A DNA stretch of 64,000 nt from Allostella vacuolata (GTDB lineage Bacteria > Pseudomonadota > Alphaproteobacteria > ATCC43930 > Allostellaceae). A model generated the notes under the pieces. It had not been told where the DNA came from, searched no databases, and worked only from the letters and a program-made list of their open reading frames with translations. Shown here piece by piece: positions 21,162-30,297 of this stretch; within the stretch, counting starts at the first letter, position 1; every line of letters begins with the position of its first letter. The stretch lies in the NCBI GenBank assembly GCA_006739055.1, contig AP019702.1:5357388-5421387 (forward strand). The letters are read 5' to 3'. The position numbers were made by a program, and so were the translations under genes.

Positions 21162-22352
21162 TCAGACCGTCCCGGCCATCGCCCGGTCGTAGAGGCCGCG
21201 CAGTTCCGGCACGCCGACCTTGACCGGGTTGCCGCCCGCGGTCGGATCCTCGGCCGCCATCGCCGACAGGAGGTCGAGCTTGTCCGCGCCGATCCCGAGA
21301 TCGCCGGCGCGGTGCGGGATCTTCAGCTGCCGGCGCAGCTCCAGCACCCATTCCAGGAAGCCGTCGAAGCCGCCCGCGATGCCGAGATAGGCCGCGGCGC
21401 GGGCGAGCTTCGTCTCCACCGCCGGCCGGTTGAAGGCCAGCACGTAGGGCATGAAGACCGCGTTGGTCAGGCCGTGATGGGTGTCGTAGACGGCGCCGAC
21501 CGGATGACTCAGGGCGTGGATCGCACCCAGCCCCTTCTGGAAGGCGATGGCCCCCATGCTGGCGGCGGCCAGCATGTGCGCGCGTGCCTCCAGGTCGCTG
21601 CCGTCGGCGACCGCGCGCGGCAGCCATTCCTTGACCAGCCGCATCCCCTCGACCGCGATGCCGTCGCCGAGCGGATGGTGGTAGGTCGACGAATAGGCCT
21701 CCAGGTTGTGGGCGAGCGCGTCCATCCCGGTCCAGGCGGTGATGTTGGCCGGCAGGCCGGCCGTGACCGCCGGGTCGGAGATGACGATCGACGGCAGCAT
21801 CTTCGGATGGAAGATGATCTTCTTGGTCCGGGTCGGCTCGTGGGTGACGACCGAGGCGCGCCCGACCTCCGACCCGGTGCCGGCGGTGGTCGGCACGGCG
21901 ACGATGGGCGCGATGGCCGAGGCGTCGGCCCGGGTCCACCAGTCGCCGATGTCCTCGAAGTCCCAGAGCGGCCGGGTCTGGCCGGCCTGGAAGGCGATCG
22001 CCTTGCCGGCGTCGAGCGCGCTGCCGCCGCCGATGGCGACCACGCCGTCATGGCGCCCGTCGCGATAGACGGCGACGCCGTCGTCGATGTTGCGGCCCTC
22101 GGGATTGGGCTTGATGGCCGAGAAGAGCGCGGCCTCGAGCCCGCCCGCCTTCAGCAGATCCATCGCCTGGCCCAGCAGCGGCAGCCGGGCGAGGCCGGGG
22201 TCGGTGACGACGAGCGGCCGGGCCATGCCGACGGTGCGGCAGGCATCGGCCAGCTCGGCCAGGCGGCCGACGCCGAAGCGCACGGCGGTCGGATAGCTCC
22301 AGTTGGCGCGCAGGTGGCGATAGGCGGCATCGGGCGTGGCAAGGGTGGGCAT
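21162..22352 (-). CDS. Iron-containing alcohol dehydrogenase
   Basis: This is an NAD(P)-linked, metal-dependent dehydrogenase of 396 residues. Seen are the dinucleotide loop AIGGGSALDAGKA, VPTTAGTGSEV, and metal-ligand segments MDALAHNLEAY, ALSHPVGA and YDTHHG. ATG 22352 is used: it lies 14 bases after the glutamine-synthetase-family gene stop, whereas the longer frame overlaps that gene. It ends the minus-strand catabolic series. Oxidation of an alcohol or reduction of an aldehyde from the same pathway is likely, but the substrate is unknown. Confidence 0.9.
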   Translation of the reverse strand: MPTLATPDAAYRHLRANWSYPTAVRFGVGRLAELADACRTVGMARPLVVTDPGLARLPLLGQAMDLLKAGGLEAALFSAIKPNPEGRNIDDGVAVYRDGRHDGVVAIGGGSALDAGKAIAFQAGQTRPLWDFEDIGDWWTRADASAIAPIVAVPTTAGTGSEVGRASVVTHEPTRTKKIIFHPKMLPSIVISDPAVTAGLPANITAWTGMDALAHNLEAYSSTYHHPLGDGIAVEGMRLVKEWLPRAVADGSDLEARAHMLAAASMGAIAFQKGLGAIHALSHPVGAVYDTHHGLTNAVFMPYVLAFNRPAVETKLARAAAYLGIAGGFDGFLEWVLELRRQLKIPHRAGDLGIGADKLDLLSAMAAEDPTAGGNPVKVGVPELRGLYDRAMAGTV

Positions 22353-22366
22353 GGCAGGATCGGCCT

Positions 22367-23734
22367 TCAGATGATCTCGAAGTAGCGGGCGAGCTGCCAG
22401 TCGGTGATGGCGCGACGGGCCTCGCGCTCCTCCCACTCGCGGGTGGCGGCGAAATGGTCGACGAAGGCATCGCCGAACAGGCTGCGCGCGGCAGCCGAGC
22501 CTTTCAGGTTCCGCGCCGCCTCGCCCAGCGTCGTCGGCAGGGCCAGATGCGCCGGCGGCTCCTGGGCGTAGGCATTGCCCTTGACCACCGGCGTCGGCTC
22601 CAGCTGCTGCTCGATGCCCCACAGCCCGCTGCCGATCGCCGCCGCCAGGGCCAGGTACGGGTTCCCGTCGGCGGCCGCGATCCGGTACTCGACCCGCTGC
22701 GACTTGGCGCTGCCGGGGATGACGCGCAGGGCCGTGGTCCGGTTCTCGATGCCCCAGGTGGCGCTGGTCGGCGCCCAGAAGCCCGGTATGAGGCGCGTGT
22801 AGGAGTTGACCGTCGGCGCCACCATGCCCAGCACCTGCGGCAGCAACGCCTGCTGGCCACCGACGAAATGGCGCATGGCGGTCGACATCGACCCTTCGGC
22901 GGACGGGTCGTGGAAGACCGACTTGCCGTCGCTATCGATCAGCGAGACGTGGATGTGACCGGACTGGCCCGGATAGTCGGGCGACCACTTGGCCATGAAG
23001 GTCGCCATCAGCTTGCGGCGCTGCGCCACCGCCTTGGCGAAGGTCTTGAAGAGGGCGGCCTTGTCGGCCGCGGCCAGGGCGTCGTCGACGGTCAGCGCCG
23101 CCTCCAGCACGCCCGGCCCGGTCTCGGTGTGCAGGCCCTCGATCGGCATGTCCATGCGCTCGCAGGTGTCGAGCAGCTCGTTGTAGAAGTCCGACCAGAC
23201 GGTGTTGCGCAGGACCGAATAGCCGAAATTGCCGGGGGTGATCGGCTTCAGGTTGCGATAGCCCTTCTCGCGCACCGAATCCGGCGTCTCGTCGAACACG
23301 AAGAACTCGTACTCGACGGCCGCCTTGACCCGGTAGCCCATGGCCGCGGCGCGGTCGAGGACCCGGCGCAGGGTGCCGCGCGGGCAGACCGTGTCGGCCG
23401 GTGCTGCGAACTCCGCCAGGAACAGCAGGCCCGGCGCCTCGAACGGGATCTCGCGGCAGCTGTCCGGGATGATCCGCACCGGCGCATCTGGATAGGCGGT
23501 GTGCCAGCCGGTGTAGGTGGTGTTGTCGTAGAGCTGGTCGTTGGAATCCCAGCCCAGCACCACGTCGCAGAAGCCGAAGCCGCCTTCCAGCGCCGACAGG
23601 AACTTGGCCCGCGACATGTACTTGCCGCGCATCACGCCGTCGGCGTCGAACACGCCGACCTTGACGTGGGTCAGCCCCCGCGCCTCCACGATCGCCTTGG
23701 CATCGGCGGCGGTGCGAACGTCCCTAGGCTGCAT
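22367..23734 (-). CDS. Glutamine synthetase family protein (gamma-glutamyl-amine ligase type)
   Basis: This 455-residue ATP-dependent ligase has the GS beta-grasp and catalytic domains. Seen are EYEFFVFDETPD, GQSGHIHVSL, ENRTTALRVIPG and VEYRIAAADGNPYLA. It is closer to the PuuA/GlnA3-like group, which glutamylates amines, than to the housekeeping GlnA: context is catabolic and I see no nitrogen-regulatory gene. The iron alcohol dehydrogenase follows after 14 bases. The 105-base gap upstream is the largest within the series and may hold a separate promoter. Confidence 0.87.
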   Translation of the reverse strand: MQPRDVRTAADAKAIVEARGLTHVKVGVFDADGVMRGKYMSRAKFLSALEGGFGFCDVVLGWDSNDQLYDNTTYTGWHTAYPDAPVRIIPDSCREIPFEAPGLLFLAEFAAPADTVCPRGTLRRVLDRAAAMGYRVKAAVEYEFFVFDETPDSVREKGYRNLKPITPGNFGYSVLRNTVWSDFYNELLDTCERMDMPIEGLHTETGPGVLEAALTVDDALAAADKAALFKTFAKAVAQRRKLMATFMAKWSPDYPGQSGHIHVSLIDSDGKSVFHDPSAEGSMSTAMRHFVGGQQALLPQVLGMVAPTVNSYTRLIPGFWAPTSATWGIENRTTALRVIPGSAKSQRVEYRIAAADGNPYLALAAAIGSGLWGIEQQLEPTPVVKGNAYAQEPPAHLALPTTLGEAARNLKGSAAARSLFGDAFVDHFAATREWEEREARRAITDWQLARYFEII

Positions 23735-23789
23735 CGGTCATCCCCTCACGTCCCCCAGAACCGGCTTTCCCGACGAAAATCGGCCGGCA

Positions 23790-23818
23790 ACCCTAGGGCC
23801 GCCGACCGGTTGTCACAA
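23790..23818 (-). promoter_or_regulatory. Candidate promoter for the ligase/alcohol dehydrogenase pair
   Basis: On the minus strand, TTGTGA (23813-23818), 17 bases and TAGGGT (23790-23795) lie about 55 bases before the glutamine-synthetase-family gene. The match to consensus is moderate and made by eye. Confidence 0.3.
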
Positions 23819-23839
23819 TACGCGACCGGCGGCCGGAAA

Positions 23840-24649
23840 TCAGTCGGCATCGCCCTTCTTGTAGAGGAACTGGCCGACCTTCTCGGTGCCGCCGCCATGG
23901 ACGAGGCGCTGCATCCGGTAGAGGTGCTTGGTCGAGGCCAGCGCGTCCAGCTTCGTCTGATCGATCGACCGGTAGTAGGCCTCCATCTCGATGCGCACGG
24001 CGAGCGGCGGGTGGCGGACGATGCGCGCCGCCATCGCCTCCGCCTCGGCCATCACCTGGTCGCCGGGCACCACCCGGTTGACGAGGTTGAACTTGAGGGC
24101 GTCGGCCGCCGACAGCGGGTCGCCGGTCAGCAGCATCTCCATCGCCACCGTGTGCGGCAGGTGGCGCGACAGGCGCGACGACCCGCCCGCCCCGCCCATG
24201 CCGTAGGCGATCTCGGGGAAGCCGAACTGGGCGTCCTCCGAGGCGATGCGGATGTCGGTCAGGTGCAGGAGGTAGATCATCCCCTGGCCGAGGCAGTAGC
24301 CGCGGGCGGCCGCGATGATCGGCTTGAACCGCTCCAGCGCCAGCACGTCGCGCGACCAGGCGAAGGTCTGCGGGTCCTCCTGGTCGACGCGGTGCTTGGG
24401 CCACAGATGCGCCGCCATCTCCTCGGCCGGGGTGTCGAACTTCCTGTACTGCGTCTTGATGTCGTCGCCGGCGGAGAAGGCGCGATCGCCCGCCCCGGTC
24501 ATGATCCCGACCCGGACATCCTCGTCGGCGAGGAACTCCAGCATCGTCGAATACATCTGCTTGTGGATCGACGGGGTCATCGGGTTCACCGATCCGTTGC
24601 GGATGGTGAAATAGGCGATGTGGCCCTTCTTCTCGTACTCGAGCGGCAT
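23840..24649 (-). CDS. Enoyl-CoA hydratase/isomerase family protein
   Basis: This is a 269-residue crotonase-fold protein. Oxyanion-hole segments are DRAFSAGDDIK and ARGYCLGQGMIYLLHLTDIR, and the trimer/active-site helix is FGFPEIAYGMGGAGG. Glutamates sit at the usual catalytic region. It acts on a CoA thioester, presumably the product of the acyl-CoA ligase gene 22 bases upstream. The exact reaction (hydration, isomerisation or hydrolysis) is not determinable. Confidence 0.88.
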   Translation of the reverse strand: MPLEYEKKGHIAYFTIRNGSVNPMTPSIHKQMYSTMLEFLADEDVRVGIMTGAGDRAFSAGDDIKTQYRKFDTPAEEMAAHLWPKHRVDQEDPQTFAWSRDVLALERFKPIIAAARGYCLGQGMIYLLHLTDIRIASEDAQFGFPEIAYGMGGAGGSSRLSRHLPHTVAMEMLLTGDPLSAADALKFNLVNRVVPGDQVMAEAEAMAARIVRHPPLAVRIEMEAYYRSIDQTKLDALASTKHLYRMQRLVHGGGTEKVGQFLYKKGDAD

Positions 24650-24671
24650 GGTCCGTCTCCTTAGAGGGGGT

Positions 24672-26294
24672 TCAGCGCCAGATCGCGTCGACGCGGTCGT
24701 AGCTGTCGGCGCGCAGATCGGGCTTCTCGTCGACCAGGCGCTGCTTGGCGATCTTCTCCGACGGGGTCTTGGGCAGGCTCTCGCGATATTCGAGGTAGCG
24801 AGGCACCTTGAACCTGGCCAGGCGCTCGTCGCAGTGGGCGAAGAAGCGCTCCGGCGGCACCTGGGCGCGGTCGACCCCCGGCTTCAGGACGATGTAGGCC
24901 TTCACCTCCTGGCCGCGGCGGGAGTCCGGCACGCCGACGGCGGCGGCTTCCGCGATCTCGTCGATCTCGCGGATCACGACCTCGACCTCGCGGGCGGCGA
25001 TGTTCTCGCCCGAGCGGCGGATCATGTCCTTCACCCGGCCGACGATGTAGTGGAAGCCCTCGGCATCCTTGCGGAAGAGGTCGCCGGTGCGGAACCAGCC
25101 GTCCCGGAAGCTGTTCGCGTTCGCCTCCGGCTTGCGGTAGTAGCCGAGCAGGATGCCGGGGCCGCGGATGCACAGCTCGCCGATCTCGCCGACCGGGACT
25201 TCGTTACCGGCCTCGTCGCAGATTCTGGCCTCGCGGTAGGGCGACGGCACGCCGCACGCGCCCGAGCCCACCATGTGCGTCGCCTCGCGCGGCATGAAGA
25301 GCGCCGATCCGACCTCGGTCATGCCGAAGGATTCCCGCGCGATCATGCCGAAGCGCTGCTCCAGCGCCTCGTGCGCCTGCTTGGCCAGGCCGAAGACCGA
25401 CACGCGCTTCAGCTTGTTCTGGCGGTCGAGGGGGCTGGGCGGCTCCTTGTCGATGACGCCGGGGAAGAGGCAGTACTCGATGTCGTAGGCGCGCACCCAG
25501 TTCATGAAGCGTGAGGAGCTGGCGCGCCGGGCGACGAACACCTGCCCGTCGCTGTACATCGCCATCAGCAGCAGCCACTGCGGGTCCATGTAGTAGTAGG
25601 GCTGGGCGATCAGGATGCGCCGGCACTCGTCCTCGCCGCGCATCGCCGCCACCTTGCCCAGCGTCAGCCAGTAGCGGTGGGTCAGCATGCAGCCCTTGGG
25701 GAAGCCGGTGGTGCCCGAGGTGTACTGGATGTTCATCAGGTCATCGAGCCGCGGCTGCGGCCAGGGCAGGGTCCGCCGCGGCGCATCCGCCAGCAGGGCC
25801 GCGACCGGCCGGCCGCGCGACCCATCGCCGCCCAGGACCAGGACATGGTCGCCATCGAGCACCGGCGTCTCGGCGTTCATGGCATCGAGGGTGGCGATGC
25901 AGGACTGGTCGATGACGAGGAAGCGCGCCTCCGAATCGGTCAGGACATAGTGCAGCTCGCGCGCGGTGTAGCCGATGTTGATCGGCACCATGACCGCGCC
26001 GAGCCGGGCCAGCGCCAGCCAGGTGGTGGGGAATTCCGGCACGTTCGGCAGCATGACGCCGACATGGTCGCCCTGGCGGACGCCGGCATGGTCGAGCGCC
26101 TCGGCCATGCGGTCGATCGCGGCCTTGGCCTCGGCATAGGTCGCCGTGCGATCGTCGTCGAAGAAGGTCCACAGCGTCTGGTCGCCGTTGCGCGCCACCG
26201 CCTCGTCGATGAAGGTGCCGAGGTTGGGCGCGAACGGCGTCGCCTCGATGCGCGCCCTGAGGGCCGCGACATGGTCGAGCAGGGACTGGCTCAA
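24672..26294 (-). CDS. AMP-dependent acyl-CoA synthetase/ligase
   Basis: This is an ANL-superfamily enzyme of 540 residues that activates a carboxylate as acyl-AMP and then acyl-CoA. Motifs are IQYTSGTTGFPKGCMLTH near residue 190, ESFGMTEVG, GWFRTGDL and the C-terminal PSEKIAKQ with its catalytic lysine. The family includes crotonobetaine/carnitine-CoA and medium-chain acyl ligases. It lies between the ABC permease genes and the enoyl-CoA hydratase on the same strand, suggesting that it activates the imported compound or a derivative. Confidence 0.88.
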   Translation of the reverse strand: MSQSLLDHVAALRARIEATPFAPNLGTFIDEAVARNGDQTLWTFFDDDRTATYAEAKAAIDRMAEALDHAGVRQGDHVGVMLPNVPEFPTTWLALARLGAVMVPINIGYTARELHYVLTDSEARFLVIDQSCIATLDAMNAETPVLDGDHVLVLGGDGSRGRPVAALLADAPRRTLPWPQPRLDDLMNIQYTSGTTGFPKGCMLTHRYWLTLGKVAAMRGEDECRRILIAQPYYYMDPQWLLLMAMYSDGQVFVARRASSSRFMNWVRAYDIEYCLFPGVIDKEPPSPLDRQNKLKRVSVFGLAKQAHEALEQRFGMIARESFGMTEVGSALFMPREATHMVGSGACGVPSPYREARICDEAGNEVPVGEIGELCIRGPGILLGYYRKPEANANSFRDGWFRTGDLFRKDAEGFHYIVGRVKDMIRRSGENIAAREVEVVIREIDEIAEAAAVGVPDSRRGQEVKAYIVLKPGVDRAQVPPERFFAHCDERLARFKVPRYLEYRESLPKTPSEKIAKQRLVDEKPDLRADSYDRVDAIWR

Positions 26295-26340
26295 GACAGG
26301 CTCTCCTGAAGGTGCCGGGCGGGCAGGCTGGTGCGGACGA

Positions 26341-27123
26341 TCAGCTTCCGTAGCGGCGGACGTTGCGTTGGCGGAAATACTCGGCGACCGCCATCCCGAC
26401 GACGCTGACCACGATCAGCATGCAGGCGGCGGCCGCCACCGTCGGGTCGAGCCGCAGCACCAGGTCGGTCCAGATGCGCACCGGCAGGGTCTGCAGGCCG
26501 CCCGACACGAAGAGGGTGATGATCAGCTCGTCGAAGGAGGCGAAGAAGGCGAGCAGCGAGGAGGCGAACATGGACGGGCCGAGATAGGGCAGCGTCACGC
26601 TGAAGAAGGCGCGCACCGGCCCCGCGCCCAGCACCCGGGCCGCACGCTCCAGCGTCGTGTCGAAGCTGCGCAGTGCCGAGGACACGATCAGCACGACATA
26701 GGGCAGCGCCACCACGGCATGGGCGAAGATCAGCGCCGGGACGCTGTCGACCCACTTCCAGCGCAGGAAGACGATGAACAGGGCGAGCGCCAGGATCACC
26801 GTCGGGATGATGAGCGGCGCCACCAGGATCGCGTGCAGCAGACGGCGGCCGGGAAAGCTGCCGCGCACGATCGCGACCGAGGCGAGCGTGCCGACGACCA
26901 GCGCCACCAGGGTCGCGCCGACGCCGACCTTGAAGCTGAGCAGCGTCGCGTTGACCCAGCTCGCATCGACGAAGAACTCGCGGTACCAGCGCAGCGAGAG
27001 TTCCTTGGGCGGGAACTCGAGGAACTGGCTGCTGGTGAGCGAGATCGGCACCAGCAGGACCAGCGGCAGCACCAGGAAGGCGACCGCGATCGCGAAGTAG
27101 ACGCCGAGCAGGAAGCGCGTCAT
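26341..27123 (-). CDS. ABC transporter permease (PotC-like)
   Basis: This is an inner-membrane permease of 260 residues with about six hydrophobic segments and the EAA-type loop (ERAARVLGAGPVRAFFSVTLP) that contacts the ATPase. It resembles the second permease of spermidine/putrescine-class importers. It is 19 bases downstream of the first permease and precedes the acyl-CoA ligase in the same direction. Confidence 0.9.
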   Translation of the reverse strand: MTRFLLGVYFAIAVAFLVLPLVLLVPISLTSSQFLEFPPKELSLRWYREFFVDASWVNATLLSFKVGVGATLVALVVGTLASVAIVRGSFPGRRLLHAILVAPLIIPTVILALALFIVFLRWKWVDSVPALIFAHAVVALPYVVLIVSSALRSFDTTLERAARVLGAGPVRAFFSVTLPYLGPSMFASSLLAFFASFDELIITLFVSGGLQTLPVRIWTDLVLRLDPTVAAAACMLIVVSVVGMAVAEYFRQRNVRRYGS

Positions 27124-27142
27124 CGGGTCGGTTCCTTCCGGC

Positions 27143-27973
27143 TCAGCCGTGCAGCCGGCGCTCGGGCGCCACCAGGCGGAACAGCCCGAGCAGGACGAGC
27201 GTCGCCGCGAGCAGCACCAGCGCCAGCGCCGAGGCGAAGCTCCAGTTCAGGGTCTGGTGGACCTCGAAGTCGATCAGGTTGGCCAGCATGATGTTGCGCC
27301 GGCCGCCCAGCAGCGCCGGGGTGACGTAGAAGCCGAGCGACAGGATGAAGCAGATGATGGCGCCGGCCGCCGCCCCGCCGATGCTCATCGGGAAGAAGAC
27401 CCGGGCGAAGGCCTTGAAGGGCGTGGCGCCCAATGTGCGGGCGGCCCGGACGAGTTGCGGGTCGATCTCCACCATCGACGCGAAGCAGGTGAGGATCACG
27501 ATCGGCAGCAGGATCTGCACCATCGCCAGGTGCACGGCGAAGCCGGTGAACAGCATCTGCACCGGCCCGTCGGTGATGCCGAGGCCCATCAGGGCATTGT
27601 TGACCAGCCCCTCGCGGCCCAGCAGCACCATCCAGGTGTAGGTGCGGATCAGCACGCTGATCCAGAAGGGCAGCAGGATCAGGTAGAGGAAGAAGGCCCG
27701 CCAGCGCTTGGACATGGTCGCCAGGAAATAGGCGAGCGGATAGCCCAGCACGCAGCACAGCGCCGTCACCGTCAGCGCCAGCACGAAGGTGCGGCGCATG
27801 ACGATGGCGGCGACTGGCGAGTTCACCAGCTTGGCGAAGGATTCCAGCGTGAAGCCCGGGCTGAACAGGCTCTGCTTCATCACCCCGAACAGCGGGAACA
27901 GGAAGAGCAGCCCGACGAGCGCCACCGCCGGCCCGAGCAGGAGGGCGAGCTGGAACGAACGGCGACGGCTCAT
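27143..27973 (-). CDS. ABC transporter permease (PotB-like)
   Basis: This is an inner-membrane permease of 276 residues with a membrane segment right after the basic N-terminus (MSRRRSFQLALLLGPAVALV) and the EAA loop VRAARTLGATPFKAFARVFFP. It pairs with the gene at 26341 to form the channel of the importer. It lies between the substrate-binding protein gene and the second permease, with short spacers. Confidence 0.9.
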   Translation of the reverse strand: MSRRRSFQLALLLGPAVALVGLLFLFPLFGVMKQSLFSPGFTLESFAKLVNSPVAAIVMRRTFVLALTVTALCCVLGYPLAYFLATMSKRWRAFFLYLILLPFWISVLIRTYTWMVLLGREGLVNNALMGLGITDGPVQMLFTGFAVHLAMVQILLPIVILTCFASMVEIDPQLVRAARTLGATPFKAFARVFFPMSIGGAAAGAIICFILSLGFYVTPALLGGRRNIMLANLIDFEVHQTLNWSFASALALVLLAATLVLLGLFRLVAPERRLHG

Positions 27974-28007
27974 GGCTGGGCGTGCCCTCGGTCGGGGGTC
28001 GTGGCGG

Positions 28008-29069
28008 CTACTGCAGCAGCCAGGCGTTCCAGCGCTCGGTCAGCGGCGCGCGCTGGCTCGCCCACCATTCCGGGTCGAAGCGGAACTGCATCGCGACGTT
28101 GTCGGGATGGATCGGCAGGTCGCGGGCGACCTCGGGCTTCAGGCGCTCGATCAGGCCGGGGACGAAGCCCGGATAGGGCACCTCGGACACGAAGCGCTCG
28201 CCCTTCTCGGGGTCGAGGCGGGTGCGCATGTACAGCATCGCCTCCTTCGGGTGCTTGGCGCCCTTGGGGATCCCCCAGTAGGACAGCTGCAGCGACCCGC
28301 CGCCATAGGTGATGGCGACCGGCCGGCCCTCGCGGCGCAACGGCGTGATGCGGCCGTTCCACACCGAGGTCATCACCACCTCGCCATCGACCAGCAGCTG
28401 GACGTGCTGGGCGCCGGTCGTCCACCAGACGGTGACCTTGTCCTTGATCTGGTCGAGCTTCTTGAAGGCGCGCTCGACATCGAGCGGATAGAGCTTGTCG
28501 GGGGCGACGCCGTCGGCCAGCAGCGCGAACTCCAGGTTGCCGACCGGCGAGTTCTGCAGGGCGCGCGGGCCCGGGAACGCCTTGACGTTCCAGAAGTCGG
28601 CCCAGTTCTTCGGCCCCTTGCCGGCCGGGAACTTGTCGGTGCGGTAGGCCAGCACGGTCGAGAAGCTCGACGTCACCATCGCGTTCGGCCGCTTGGCGAT
28701 GTCCGGCAGCTTGCCGTCCGGGTCGACCACCTTCCAGTCGACCGGCTGCAGCCAGCCGTGCTTGGTCGCCTCGATCACGTCGGAGCCGCCCAGCTCGGTC
28801 ATGTCCCATTCGACATTGCCCGATTCCACCATCGCCTTCAGCTTCGGCAGGCTGACCGGGGCGGTCGCCCGCACCTTGATCCCGGTCTCCTTGGTGAAGG
28901 GCTCCTCGTAGATCCTGGTGATGGTCTGGGCGAGGCCGCCGCCCGAGCCGTTGACGGTGATCGTCACCTGGGCCGCGGCCGGGCCGGCGAAGAGGGCGCT
29001 GGCGAGAAGGGCGACCGGGCCGGCCGCGGCGATGCCGACGGCGAACCGGCGGCGGGAGATGCTGGTCAT
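28008..29069 (-). CDS. Extracellular solute-binding protein (PotD-like)
   Basis: This is a periplasmic binding protein of 353 residues. The N-terminus SRRRFAVGIAAAGPVALLAS followed by AGPAAAQ looks like a Tat-type signal peptide with cleavage after AAAQ or nearby. The mature part has the type 2 binding-protein pattern (GGLAQTITRIYEEPFTKETG, then YGGGSLQLSYWGIPKGAKHP). ATG 29069 has GAGGAG upstream. The ligand is unknown; polyamine-class compounds are the family precedent. Confidence 0.9.
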   Translation of the reverse strand: MTSISRRRFAVGIAAAGPVALLASALFAGPAAAQVTITVNGSGGGLAQTITRIYEEPFTKETGIKVRATAPVSLPKLKAMVESGNVEWDMTELGGSDVIEATKHGWLQPVDWKVVDPDGKLPDIAKRPNAMVTSSFSTVLAYRTDKFPAGKGPKNWADFWNVKAFPGPRALQNSPVGNLEFALLADGVAPDKLYPLDVERAFKKLDQIKDKVTVWWTTGAQHVQLLVDGEVVMTSVWNGRITPLRREGRPVAITYGGGSLQLSYWGIPKGAKHPKEAMLYMRTRLDPEKGERFVSEVPYPGFVPGLIERLKPEVARDLPIHPDNVAMQFRFDPEWWASQRAPLTERWNAWLLQ

Positions 29070-29116
29070 GGTCGGGTGCTCCTCGTCTCGAGTGGATGGG
29101 ACAGGACGGCGGGCGC

Positions 29117-30184
29117 TCATTCCGGCAGGAAGACGATGTCGGCCGGATCGATGTCGAAGGCGACGCGGTCGCCGATCGGGTGGGCCCCGCCCCCCGGCTC
29201 GCGCCGCTGCGCGAAGAGCAGGCTGCCGCCCGCATCGCAGCGCGCCGCGTAGCGCACGACGTCGCCCAGGAAGATCACGTCGGTGATGGTGCCCATGACG
29301 GCCCCGGTGCCGCCGGGCACGGCGCGCAGGATCTCCGGCCGCAGGGCCGCGTAGCGCGATTCGGCCGGCACCGCGGCGGCCACCGGCCCTACCCCGTCCA
29401 GCACCCATCCGCCGTCCGCGCCGCGAGCGACCGGGACGACGTTGTTGACGCCGATGAACTCGGCGACGAAGCGGGTGCGCGGGGCGTCGTAGATCTCCTT
29501 CGGCGTGCCGACCTGGAGCACCCGGCCCTTGTCCATGACCACGATGCGGTCGGAGAGCGTCAGCGCCTCGCCCTGGTCGTGGGTGACGTAGATGACGGTG
29601 CAGCCGATCTGGCGCTGGAACTGCTTGATCTCGAGCTGCATCGCCTCGCGCAGCTTGAGGTCGAGGGCGCCCAGCGGCTCGTCCATCAGCAGCACCCGCG
29701 GCTCGAAGACGATGGCGCGCGCGAAGGCGACGCGCTGCTTCTGCCCGCCCGAGAGCTGGTGCGGCATGCGCCGCCCGTATTCCGCGAGCCGGACCAGGTC
29801 GAGCGCCGTCTGGGCCCGCTCGCGCGCCGGACGCCGGGCAAGCCCGCGCATGCGCAGCGGGAAGGCGATGTTGTCGAGCACGTCGAGATGGGGGAACAGC
29901 GAGTAGTTCTGGAACACCATGCCGATGTTCCGCTTCTCGGTCGGCAGGTCGGAGATCGGCACGCCGTCGATGGCGATGTGCCCCGAGGTCGCGTCGATGA
30001 AGCCGGCCAGCGCGTTCAGCGCCGTGGTCTTGCCGGAGCCCGATGGCCCGAGCAGCGTCAGGAACTCCCCGGCCGCGACCTCCAGGCTGAATTCCTCCAG
30101 CGCGACCGTCGATCCGTAGACCTGCCGCAGGCCACGGAAGACGACCGATGCACCCTTCGCCAGACCATTGCCGGCCAGTTCCAT
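29117..30184 (-). CDS. ABC transporter ATP-binding protein (PotA-like)
   Basis: This is the cytosolic ATPase of the importer, 355 residues. It shows Walker A GPSGSGKTT, signature LSGGQKQRVAFARA, Walker B RVLLMDEP, the switch histidine in YVTHDQ and a C-terminal TOBE domain (LRPEILRAV...). I prefer ATG 30184 because GAAGG precedes it; ATG 30250 would add 22 unconserved residues. It is first of the minus-strand series and diverges from the TetR gene. Confidence 0.9.
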   Translation of the reverse strand: MELAGNGLAKGASVVFRGLRQVYGSTVALEEFSLEVAAGEFLTLLGPSGSGKTTALNALAGFIDATSGHIAIDGVPISDLPTEKRNIGMVFQNYSLFPHLDVLDNIAFPLRMRGLARRPARERAQTALDLVRLAEYGRRMPHQLSGGQKQRVAFARAIVFEPRVLLMDEPLGALDLKLREAMQLEIKQFQRQIGCTVIYVTHDQGEALTLSDRIVVMDKGRVLQVGTPKEIYDAPRTRFVAEFIGVNNVVPVARGADGGWVLDGVGPVAAAVPAESRYAALRPEILRAVPGGTGAVMGTITDVIFLGDVVRYAARCDAGGSLLFAQRREPGGGAHPIGDRVAFDIDPADIVFLPE

Positions 30185-30222
30185 CGCGCCTTCGACCCTT
30201 CCGTCATGCAGCAGACGCGGAA

Positions 30223-30242
30223 AAGTGACGCCAGTGTCATTT
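30223..30242. promoter_or_regulatory. Candidate TetR operator
   Basis: An imperfect palindrome with half-sites TGAC (30226-30229) and GTCA (30236-30239), flanked by matching A/T, lies in the 113-base divergent region between the importer ATPase gene and the TetR gene. This is where an autoregulating TetR repressor would be expected to bind. The symmetry is modest. Confidence 0.3.
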
Positions 30243-30297
30243 CTTGTCAACGGGCCATTCGTCGTGCATTGGAGGGATTGCGAAGCATGGAGGGCCG

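Noticed and set aside
18226-21939. 1237-residue minus-strand frame
   Set aside because: It crosses mcd antisense and the VOC and alcohol dehydrogenase genes out of frame; a compositional artefact.
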